Below are positions 26,001 to 38,000 of a DNA stretch of 64,000 nt, piece after piece. Each line of letters starts with the position of its first letter. The first letter of the stretch is position 1. The stretch lies in the NCBI GenBank assembly GCA_013399895.1, contig VXBA01001642.1, forward strand, positions 1,032,475 to 1,096,474, in the 5' to 3' direction. This stretch comes from Serilophus lunatus (Eukaryota; Chordata; Aves; Passeriformes; Eurylaimidae). The position numbers and the translations under genes were made by a program. The notes under the pieces are model-generated. The model searched no databases and was not told the DNA's origin. It saw only the letters and a list, made by a program, of their open reading frames with translations.

Positions 26001-29000
26001 AATAGTGTTGCCAGTAGGACTAAGGAAGTTATTCTTCCTTTGTACTTGGCACTAGTTAGGCTGCACCTTGAGTACTATGTCCAGTTCTGGGCCCCTCAGT
26101 TTAAGAAAGATGTTGAGTTGCTGGAATGTGTCCAGAGAAGGGCAACGAGGATGGTGAAGGGGCTGGAGTACAGGTCCTGAGGGGAATAGCTGGGGTTGTT
26201 CAGCCTGGAGAAGAGGAGGCTCAGGGGTGACCTTATTGCTGTCTATAACTACCTGAAAGGAGATTGTAGCCAGGCAGGGTTCGGTCTCTTTTCTCAGGCC
26301 CCCAGTGACAGGACGAGAGGACACAGTCTTAGGCTGCATCAGGGGAGGTTTAGGTTGGATATTAGGAAAAACTTTTCCACAGAGAGAGTGGTTTCCCATT
26401 GGTATGGGCTTCCCAGGGAGGTGGTGGAGTCACCGTCCCTTGATGTGGTTAAGGATAGGTTAGATGGTGAACCTAGTTACGTGGTTTAGATGGTTTAGAT
26501 GATGGATTGGTGTTGGTTAGGTTGTTAAGTTAGGCAAAAGGTTGGACTTGATGATCTCTAAGGTCTTTCCCAACCTTGTTAGTTCTGTGTGTAGTAATTT
26601 CAGTAGCAGAGCTAAGCATTTAGTGAAATAATCATATAGAAACACACTTGCCAATAGGCAGATTTTTTTGCAAGAAGTCATATTCAGAGGGACTCTTTAT
26701 GGCAGTAAGTGCTATTCTCAGCAAAGCACATGTAACCAGGGAATTAGGAAAACTGGGTTTTCTGCAAGTATGGGAGGTGAGTCCCAACAGCACAGCTGCA
26801 GGAGAAAAAAGAAAATATCTGAAACCTTAAGAAAATATCTCTTTTCTCAGGAAAGAAAATATATATATATATATACTGAATAAATCTCAGGGAAAAAATG
26901 CCCCTATGGCACTGGAGAAATACCACTTCCATGTTAAATCAGTTGTATCCCAACTTTGGTAGACTGAAACTTACTAATATATTTAGCTAGAGATAGTTAG
27001 AAATTAAAGAAAAAAATCTCTGTGAGATATAGCAAAGAGAGAATGAATAAATGGCATGATCAAAAACAGCTATGATTAAAACATTCTCAAGCCTCAGCCA
27101 TGGAATTTTTGCTTCTGTTTGTTCCCAAACCTATAGTTGAAAGAAAATTTACAAAATCTTCAGCTGTCCAGCTCCATCTTTCATCTAGAGGAAGGTGGAA
27201 ATGCATTTACACTGATAGGTCAGATACTTGTGATGGGTTAGCTGCATTACTCATAGTACGGTACAAGCATTGACCACGTTTATCACTGGTGTAAATAGGT
27301 TGTCCCCTTTCCATCTGTGCTGCAAATCCATGTTTCTTTATAGAAGCACCCTGTGAATGTCATGATGGCATGCTCTTGGCATCAGAAGGCTTTTGCAGAT
27401 GGAGTAGGAGTATGCTTTATGACTTGTGATGTAGCATGACATATTTGTCAATTACCTTCTTCTGTAACCCCTCTGTTCTCATCTCCCTTTTTCTTTCTGT
27501 TCCAATTATTTTGAGCAGCCTCAAGAAAAAAATACCAAACCACCAAAATGAGTAAGTCCCCTATGAAGTCATGAAATGTTTCCTCTTAAATAATGTCATT
27601 TCATGCTTCTACATCTTAAACTCTGACCATTTTCTCCCATGGGGAAAATGTCAAGTTTAAGTGTCAATACCACTCATTACTAACTAACCACTAGTATCTG
27701 AGTGAGAAGTAGTTACTAATACATCCCAACTCAATTTTCAGTGTGTGTTTGGAGAGAGTACCAGAATCATTAACTTTTCCACTTCTAAGGCATTTTCCAC
27801 GACCAGTTTATTTTTTCTGACTATACAGTTTGAAAAAGACTATAATGTCATTACTCCTCAGTTTGCTGACATGCTACTGTTTACCAACAGACTGGTGCAT
27901 CAAGATGGAAGCCTGCCTGACATAACTATGATGAATTTAACAGCCAGCAGAGAAAAGGAAGAAGATAAAATGCTGGAAGAGGCTGGTGAGAAAAGAATGG
28001 AAGAGCCAGAAGGAGAGGGAGGGAAAGGGAGGATCAAAAAAGGAAAAGAAGAAGAAAAGGAAGATGAGGACAAGGAAGACGACGATGACGATGATGATGA
28101 TGATGATGATGAAGACAATGAATCAGAGGAAGAAGAAACTACAGGTAAGCTCTGCAGAAGGCAAATTTTGCCTTCCTCAATGTTGATTAACAGTGGCAAC
28201 ATGTGGTTTGTTCTTGGTCATCTCTTTTAACTCTAATCATCGGGTTTTCCTTCTAGTTTTAAATGCAGTCTATGTCAAAGAGCCAGAACTGAGCAGATGG
28301 CTACTTGTCAATTATTCAACAGGCTACAGGCTCTTCTAGGGAAAAATCGTACTCTTTCTGTAGGATGCTGAGAGGGAGAAATCAAAAGAAACCCTGTCTC
28401 TTTCTTTTAGGTGGTCTGGGATTAATTATTTGGAGGCCACCCCAAATACTAAGAACTCCTTTAGAGTAAAACCTTACATGGAAGAAAATATACATGCATA
28501 TTTAATATATGATACTGCATGCTTTCAAGGCTCTCCTCTCCTGAAGTCCCAGTGGCTTTGCTTCATTATTTATGTGCACATTAGTGTCATGTTTTTCACT
28601 TCTGAATATGGAAAGTGTAATTGATGCCAGATGAACATAAAAAAACTTAAGGGCAGACATGGGTAAGGCTTATACTGTCATCCTTGGTATTGCTAGGATG
28701 AACTCCTAGCATGAATTATTTCCATAATTCAGTTTGTAATATGAGCCACAAGTGAAACCAGGGAAGAGTGCTTAACACCAAAGGATGCTGTAATATTTGG
28801 AAATGGCCTTACTACAAATTTAGTTATTTGTGCCAATATTCACAGGACTATGAGACAGAAGTAGGGACAGAGTCTTTGCCAAGGCAAAATGGCAATGAAT
28901 CTGGCTCAGCTGCCCTGGGGAAATCATAAAATTGTTTAGGTTGGAAAAGGCCTCTTAAGAACATTGAGTCCAATTATCAACCCGGCACTGCCAAGTCCAC

Positions 29001-32000
29001 CACTAAACTGTGTCCCTAAGTGCCATATCTACATGTCTTCTAAATACCTTCAGGGATGATGACTCCACCACTTCCCTGGTCAGCCAGTTCCAGTGCTTGA
29101 ACCCAAGGTAAAACTGCTTACCTTTCCTGACTGGAACATCTGCCCTTACAGAGGTGTTCATGGGACATAGGAACCTTTCTTGGCCAGGTTTCATGCAGTG
29201 TATGAGGGGTGATAAGTCTGTTGTAATTCCTGTTGTCTGCTCTAGTAATTCCTACATGCTGTAAAGGCTTTGGGACAGAGGCCAGCTGGGGGAGGTTACT
29301 CTATGCACAACACATGCAAGCAGGGAAGTGGGGAGCTGCAGACAGTGGGGCTTGGAAATAGCACAAGGTGCTGCTTGCCATGTGTCATCCATCTTTAAAT
29401 GCACATGCATTTATTTCTACTGAAGAGCTATACCATTTTTGTGTAACCTTGTGGCTGGACCTGTGACATTAAACATGTATGCAGACTTCATTGCACAGTG
29501 TTATACAGTCTTTCAGTGGATGCAGTCAGGCCTATATTTTATTCACTCTTTGTGTAGTGACTGGATATGCTAGACAGAGCTCTCTGGAGTACTTTATCTG
29601 CCTGCTCCACTTAACTTCCACTGTCTGGATATACCTTGCTTGATGCAACACTGCAAGTGAAAATAAATGCAATGAAAGAATGAATGAGAACATCTAATTT
29701 TGTGAAGACTTTCATTAAATACACTCACTGTGTTAGAAAAACATATCTAGGGTTAGAGTTCTGTAGCTTAATTAATTTCTCAAGTTTAATTATGTGCTCA
29801 TGGAATTTACATCACTCACCATTTTTATTAGGATTTTCTAAATTGTGTCTGGAGAAAAAAGGCAAAAGAAAAAATTAACTTTAGTTGTGAGGTTTTCCAA
29901 AATTTTACTTTTTCACACAAATGTGCATGTGTTCTTCACACAAATATACACAGAATAACCATTTTGGTTTGCTTCGTATATAAAATAACATGATAAGTTG
30001 AAATAATTACATATAGAAGGTGATAACTCCTTTGCAATTTTACCAGCCTAGACAGTGATATGTTTTGGTATCACTTGCAAATTTTTCCATCTCTAATGTT
30101 AACTGCAACAATATTCTCACAGGATGCAAAATCCTTCCTAATCTCCAAAGTGCTTCTGAATACACTAATACAGTGTGAAGACACTGTACTAATATGTAGC
30201 AGGCTGGTGAAACAGTTTTATAGCCAGCCTACAAGCAAGCAAAGTCAACACTTAGAGAGAGCACTGTTCAGCATATGTATTGTCGTGTACGCTCCCATGT
30301 AATAGATGTTGCCACATGCTTGTTCACTGGGGGAGTGTTGGGGGAATGGCTTTTTTAGCAAAACTCACCTACAAAGGGATACTTTCACTCATCTTCAGGA
30401 TTTTAACTCAATAAACTTTTTCACCTGAGAGAAGTATTTGACTGGACTATAGACTGACTTGTTTGGTTTGGATGTCTGTCCTGTGATGTCACAGCTCATG
30501 CTCTAGAAGGCTGTGATATTTTCATGGCATTTTAGATAACTCTGGCATCTGAAGATATCTATAGTGTAGCTGTCTAAACCCGTGTGACAAGAATCCTAAT
30601 CCTAGTGTGCGTGGATCTCTTCCAAGCTGGTTAAAAAACTTTCAGAATAGTAGTAGCCTGGGCTTTCTGAAAATAGACTGGGTCCATATCTCCTGAGCAA
30701 AAAAAATCCCGAGAATTCCTGAGAAAAAGATTGTAGTTTTCTGAGCTGGATGAGGACAAGGTCTGTAATTAGTTCCTGAATGAGATTTCTAAGCTTAGGT
30801 GGAGGACAACAGAGTCCAAGAAGAGATCTGATGAAAAGGAATAAAAGCAGAATTAGGCACCACTGCCACTTTTGAAGTGTGGAATCCTTTCAGTGAATGT
30901 GGGTCAGAAGGGAGAATACCATTGCTGAGTGGGTCTCAACCCTGTTTTGCCTTAGCTAACCAATGAGCCATAATTTTATCCTCCACCTTGTCTTACTCTA
31001 AGGCTTAGACGAGAAGAAGCAGAAAGTTCATTGTTATCGAGTGAAGTACTTCATTTTACAGAGACTTTCTGTTTTTCTTCTCACAATGCTTCTGCTTGAA
31101 CATCCCTACAGACTTAAGGAACAAGTGGCACCTAGTGATTGACCGCCTTACGGTGCTGTTTTTGAAATTCCTGGAGTATTTTCATAAGATGCAAGTTTTC
31201 GTGTGGTGGCTACTGGAGCTGCACATCATCAAAATTGTTTCGTCTTACATCATCTGGGTCACAGTGAAAGAGGCAAGTTAAACACCCACTGTCAAACTCT
31301 CACACATCGTGGAGGTTTGTCGGCATCTGCTGTGCAGTTGTACACCCAAAATGTCTCTGTCTAGATAGTCTCAACCTTCAGCTTTTCTCTAGATATGAAC
31401 TTTTGTTAGTCTAATTCTTTGGATTTCAGAGATTTAACCCCTCTCCTGCTCAGCCTGGCTGTGGGCACCATCCAGGGATGGAGGGTGTAGAAAAGGGTTG
31501 GAAAGATACATATAAGAAAATTACTTAAACTTGATTAGGTGCTTAAGGAATAAGAATGGGAAACTATGCCTAAGGAAAAAGGGAGCAACGTTTTTAGCTG
31601 TACTTTTGATGTGGGCAATGTGAGCTGTCTACATAACATAGCCATTCCTTGAGCAGAGTAGTAGGACGGGATTTACTGAAAAAACAAAATAAAAAGGCCT
31701 TTTTCTCACATTTTGTGTGGGGACAAGTTCAAGAGGATGAAGGTTGGTTGCACAGACACACCGATTTGTAGCATCTCTTCTTTGTTTCATGTGTACTAAA
31801 GCAGGAGATTCTCCATGTAGTCCTTCATATTTCATGTCTGTTGATAGGGAGGATATGGAGTTTTGTGGGTCTAATAGTATTAATATTATGTTGGTGATAA
31901 AGTCCTTCCTAAACTGTTTTTTCTTCTTCCCTTACCACATTGTGTCTGTGTTATTGTGAGTATTGGTGTAATTTTTTCTCAGTATTTTCCTTGAAGTTTC

Positions 32001-35000
32001 ATCATGTCCCTTTCTTCTGAACAACCTTTTTTTTTTATTTACTGTGGGAAAGGTCAAACTTTCTCAGTTCTTTTGCTACTACATGTAATTCCTGTACTGT
32101 TTTTGTGTTTTCAGGTGTCTCTGTTTAACTTTGTGTTTTTAATTGCCTGGGCTCTTGCTTTGCCATATGCTCAATTTCGCCCACTGGCATCAAGTATCTG
32201 CACTGTCTGGACATGTGTGATTATTGTCTGCAAAATGTTGTACCAGCTTTCATCTATTGATCCCAAGAATTTTTCCAGTAACTGTACATTGGTGAGTACA
32301 AGTGCATATTAAAGGGTTTCGCTGCTTCCTTCTTCAGTGAAGAAGAGCAAAAGGAAGCATATGAAGTACTGAAAATTACGATTCACCTGATGTATCACTG
32401 TTGAGTGTCATTCCCTCCCCAGACAATGTTAAACTCATGTTTTACAACTGTTGCATTTTCTTTTTAGCCAGGAGAGAATGAAACTAAGGTCAATTTAGAA
32501 GAACTCAAAACCTCAGTGCTCTACAGTGGGCCAGTTGATCCTACAGAGTGGGTTGGATTGAGAAAGTCTTATCCCCTTCTTGTGTACTTAAGGGTAACTT
32601 CTTTAATTATCTGCATTCAGATATTGTCTTATTTGTGATGAAATTAGCAATGTAATTGAAATAAATTATCTATCATACACACAAAAAAGTAGTAATTGAT
32701 AATAGGAAAGTACAGAGGGAAAGAGGCAACACAAAACCATATCTGTTGCACAGAACATAACCAGAAGGGATTCAGTAGCAATTAAGATAATTTTTCATGT
32801 AGAAGGCTTTTGGTCTCTAACATCTGTTTAAAGCTCTTTAAGAAATGTGATATTTAAGAATGCTAAGTAATTAAGAGATGCACAGTTTTCAGGTATCAAA
32901 GAACTGATGGGTCTAATTGGAGTAATTGCCTTGAATGACAGTGTATGCTATAAGCAGTTAATTTTTTTAAGTGCTTATTCCTTAGCCACAATTCCGAAAA
33001 TATAATGAGTTCAGGGAATAATTCATTCACACACTAGTAAAAGGAAGTCTTTTCTTTTTCTTCTTGCTTTTCATTGATGCCTTTGAGCAATATTTTATTA
33101 TTCCTCTCTTGATTGAAAAACCCTACTTAAAGTGAAAGTGTGCAAGTCCTGGGGAAACCTTGCAGGTCTCTTCTTTATTTAAAGAATCTCCAAAATTTTA
33201 TATGCACAGTTTAAGGTTGCCAGAAATTGGCTGACTAAACAACAGCAAGTTTTGGTCTAACTAGGTTTATTTGTCATTTCTTCCCTAAGAGCTTATTTCT
33301 CTGTGCTTTGTTTGTGTAGGGAATACCTGACAAGCTCTGGTAGTCAACATACCAGATGCTGGTAATGCCTTTGCCTCTCAGTCTCTAAATCATACATCTC
33401 CTGTAGTTAAGAATATATACGGGGAAGACCAATTACTGACCCAAGAGTTTTGTATGGAGAGTGAAGTTGCCTAGTGGTGTCTGCCTTGTTGCAAGGCTAT
33501 AAATTCAAGACACTTCGGGATTAGAAATTATTCTGGAATGGTTAGCAAATAAGATGACTTCTATGAATATAGAAATTAATTTCTGTTCCAAACATGAAGA
33601 TCCCAAGCTTCAGGTCTCAGTGGGTTTCTGTTATGCTTCTTTAATATCAGGCATTCAAAATGTCTGCAATGTTAAAGTGAGGAGCTCATCTTTGATGGTT
33701 TCTGTAAAAGTCTCCTGACAAGAAATGGAAGCCCAGTGACAGGAAGCAAAAATAACTGCTTGGGAAAAAACAAAACAAAACAACAACAAACAAACACTCC
33801 TCCCACCAACCAAAACCAAAATACAAATAAATCCCAGTGGCACCTGTTTCAGGAGATTCTTGTCCCAAATATTTCTCAGAGAACAAAGATCAAGAGATTG
33901 CATCTTTTGCTTCAGTTTGGGCTTCCTTCCTTGAGAGACTTTCTCTGAGCTGGTATTTCTAACCAGCTTTTGGAGTTGGTTAGTACCTCTCTTCCATTGA
34001 GCATAGGAGAGATCTTGCCCCCCAAGAGAAATCAAAATTCAGTTCTGTACCACTCAAGACTGCATTCTAGTGAATCTGGCTTTGGGACAGAAGGATCTGT
34101 GCCTGAGCAAAGGCTGGCAGATAGGCTGTTCATTTGAAAGAATATCTAGGTTATATTTTCTCTACCCAGCATCTTTGTTTTAGGAAGTTAGTGCTTGACA
34201 GCTAAACCTCTGCAGATGACTTTGTGCTGTAGCTTCTATCTCCTGCAAAACAAAGCATGATACTTTAAGAGAAGCTATGAAATATGAGAGAGAACATGGA
34301 TAGGTCAGTGCTTTTTCCCTCCTCTTCCACAACTACTTTTTATTATAGTATTTTTTTAATTAATGTCTTTGTACGTATCTTCTGAATATCTGTATGATTC
34401 ATCAAAATCCAAGAAGGAGGTGGTAGAAACCTTACTTTATTTCAATGGCAGTAGCTGGGAATAGATGCCAGTGCATTCTGGAGTGCATAAGAGATAACAT
34501 CAGTTTAAGTATTCATGAGTTTATGCTTACTAGAACATTTTATAACTTCTTGTGGTTTTGATTTTTATTTAATATTCTTCTGGTTATGTCTCCCCTAGAA
34601 TAACTTACTGATGCTGGCTATTCTGGCTTTTGAAGTTACAATCTACCGTCATCAAGAATACTACAGATGTCGAAATAACCTTACTGCACCTGTGACTAAA
34701 ACCATTTTTCATGATATTACAAGAGCACATCTGGATGACGGACTGGTAAACTGTATCAAGTATTTCATCAACTACTTCTTCTACAAATTTGGTTTAGAGG
34801 TAAATCACTACATATCATTTCTCTTTAGACTATCATTCCAAACCTTTTCATTGTGTTATTTTTGAAAGCTAGCTTAGACTGTGTTTGAGATCTGGGTGCT
34901 TCTTATTCATCATTCATGTTAGTCATCTCTGTTCCCTTATCTTGTCTATTTGTTCATGGACACATGAAATGTACTTTAAAAAAATCTTAGCAGAAATAGT

Positions 35001-38000
35001 AATTTTTTATAATTTTCTATGACTATCTGAAGAAGGCAACTCCCAAATTAATGCATCCTAATTCTAATCATAATAATGCTCTTGACCTATCTATTAAACA
35101 CTACCACAACTTGCTACTGATAAACAGAGTAAACTGTTCAGAGCCAGTCTGAGGATTAAGAATGAGTAAAAATTAAAAGAAATCAGCAGGCTATTTCCTT
35201 TGGGAAATAAATTCAAGCTCATCCTAATCTAAGGAGAGAGAAAATCAAAACAATATAGTGCACGGAATAAATGATTCACTATGAAATATTCACTAAGTTT
35301 GAAAACATGTTTCATGGAACTCAGTGATGATACTGCTTTTAGTGAAGCCAGAGGACAGAAACGTTGGAATGCAGAGCCGTTAGAATAATGGAGAAGTAAA
35401 GCTGTTTTACATGAATTGACTGGGTTTGTCTATCACCAGTAGAAGCTGTATAATCTAAATCCCTTTTCCTTTTGTCTGTTTCCCACATGAGGATACATTT
35501 TAGTTGTTGCTAATCTTAAGAGTTCCTGTTCTTTTTCACATCTGTAAGTCCTTTCAAAATATATAACTGCATAATATGCGCTTTGCTTGGCAACAATTAA
35601 ACGTGTTACGTGTCAGCTACTGTGACAGCACTCTCTTTTCTGTATCTTGAGTTATCAAAGAATGAAAAACTGCTCTAGATAGAAGAGTAGCAAAAATTCG
35701 GGTACTGGGGTGGAGTGGAGAAGGTTGCCATCAGAGCATGTTGGTTTGCACAGGGTGCCTGCAGTCAAACACAGCACGTGTCCAAGCATTCTGTCAGGAT
35801 CCACAATACTTTTATTATTGCTGCATTGATTCGCCATCAGGTTGTGAATGTTGCTTTTATTTCTTTACTTTGTTTCCAGACCTGTTTTCTTCTATCAGTG
35901 AATGTAATTGGTCAAAGAATGGATTTTTATGCCATGATTCATGCCTTCTGGCTTATTGCTGTGTTGTATCGACGCAGAAGAAAAGCTATTGCAGAGATCT
36001 GGCCAAAATATTGCTGTTTTCTGTCATGCATCATTACATTCCAGTATTTCCTTTGCATTGGCATCCCACCTGCTCCTTGTAAAGGTAAGGACACCTAGTC
36101 TTTATGGAAAATTACTGCTGCTTAGTTTTACAGAGAAGGGCTGGAAGACTGGTAAGTATTCAGAAGAAAAGAATTAAGTAATTGTTATGAAGTACTGATT
36201 GCATTTTTACGTGCTTCTGTCATACAGACTATCCATGGAGAAGTGGTAATGCCAACTTCAACTCCAACATCATAAAGTGGCTATACTTTCCAGACTTCAT
36301 TGTGAGACCAAACCCTGTCTTCCTTGTGTGTAAGTATTTTAGCATGTAGTTGTAAAATGTTTTTATGTCCTTTGCTTAAAACATCTGTACAGTGTAACTT
36401 GAAGCTAGCCTTTTATTTGATCTTCAGTAGCAAGATGACGTGTTCTCTGAGAGATTGAATACTAAGTATGAAAAATTCGAAGAATTAATAATTTCTGCAT
36501 CTGTTTTTCCTATATCCCATTTTTAATAATCTGATATAAAAGTATGTATTATTTCTCCTTTTCTCATTTATTTATCAATAAAAATCATAGAAAGGTAAAA
36601 ACACTAAATACATTAATAAATTTCAAATCAGGGTTAAATGCATTGAAAACAGCACTGTCTTGGAGGTTCAAAGTGTGGAAAAGAGTCTGGTAACTATGTT
36701 ATAATATATCATGACCACTCCTTATAGCTATGTTAATGACTGAATTTTTCCTCGCAATCACTGCTTTCTCCTAGATGATTTCATGTTGCTGCTGTGTGCA
36801 TCCTTGCAAAGGCAGACATTTGAGGATGAAAATAAAGCTGCAGTACGAATCACAGCTGGAGACAATGTGGAAATCTGCATGAATCTTGATGCAGCATCTT
36901 TTAGCCAACATAATCCTGTTCCTGACTTCATTCACTGCCGGTAAAAACTGCAACTTAAACACTTGGAAAATACAACACTTCCTCTTTGTAAAGTTCTCTA
37001 GTGTAAAAGTAATTGCCATAGCTTCCAATTTTACTTGGAATTTGTATTCATGTCTATTCCCATCTAACATGTCTTTTACTGCTTTATTAGACAGCAGATA
37101 GCTAATTTCTGAGAAATCAGACTCTGGTTTAGAACAGGGCAGATGCAAACAAGTCTTCCTAAAACTGGTAATTGTTTTAAGTGTTTCTTTGAGGGATGTT
37201 CAGTTATAAATTTGCCTAAAAGCTTGTATTCATAGAATCATAGACTTGTTTATGTTGGAAAAGACATTCGATGTCATCAAGTCCTATCACTGTCTTAGAC
37301 AACCAACACATTGTGAAGTATTCACCTTTAAGTCACAAGTTCTTGCACGCTAACTGTGTGAACATGGATTTGGAAAGTTTGAAAAAAGATTATAGTTCAG
37401 CTGTTTAGATGAATCTAAGCCCTCCCTTTTTCCCGCTTCAGAAAGAATCTTGGCACCTAAATTTGAATTTGTCTCCATGAATGCCCTGTGGGACATTGTT
37501 TATGGTGCACTTCAGTGTTTTGGTGGCTTCCCCCAAAACACAGACATGTTAGCAAGAATCCATTGTAATCTGCAGCTTCCCATGTATGTGTTCAATTCCA
37601 AAAAGCCATCAATCATTTCCTGCCAAGTTGTTGTCTAAGCACATTCAAAGTAATACTCTAATATAAGAGACTGTGATTTTCATTGTTTCATCTGAGCATA
37701 AGAAACTTAAAAGTGTTTTGGAAGAACAACTGACAAATCTTCCTGTTTCTAAGCATTGCATATAAGATTGTTTAAGAGGGTGAATAATATATAAAGGAGA
37801 AGACCCTGTGGCATTCTGTTCTGAATGGTCTTCAAACAATGGAACTACCCCTATGTGGTCATTTCAGCAAACATAGATTAGCTCAGCTCTTCTAAATTGC
37901 TCTGGGCATGCTCTTAATTGCAGTTGTCTCTGAAAGTTTGTGCAGTATCACAAAAATAAATGGGAAGAGTTATGTTTCTTAGCTATGATGTTTCGTCAGA

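Larger units (their letters stand above)
21251..27890 (+). other. PIEZO2 intron 11 (6.6 kb), downstream of cassette E11
   Basis: The most repeat-dense intron. It has a GC-rich patch near 22.1-22.6 kb, three sense CR1 pieces between 23.9 and 26.6 kb, an (AT)8 repeat at 26859-26874, and a candidate 33-nt micro-exon at 27519-27551 close to E12. Confidence 0.88.

Noticed and set aside
27900..28202. Minus-strand 100-codon poly-Ser frame
   Set aside because: It is the antisense shadow of the GAT/GAA-rich part of E12.
36771..37148. Minus-strand 125-codon frame
   Set aside because: It overlaps E19 in antisense and has no similarity or splice context of its own.
37450..37638. 62-codon open frame after a TTTTTCCCGCTTCAG acceptor-like site in intron 19
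   Set aside because: It does not resemble any PIEZO2 segment, has no suitable donor in phase with E19 and E20, and E19-E20 already join perfectly at the conserved RSYLDM codons.
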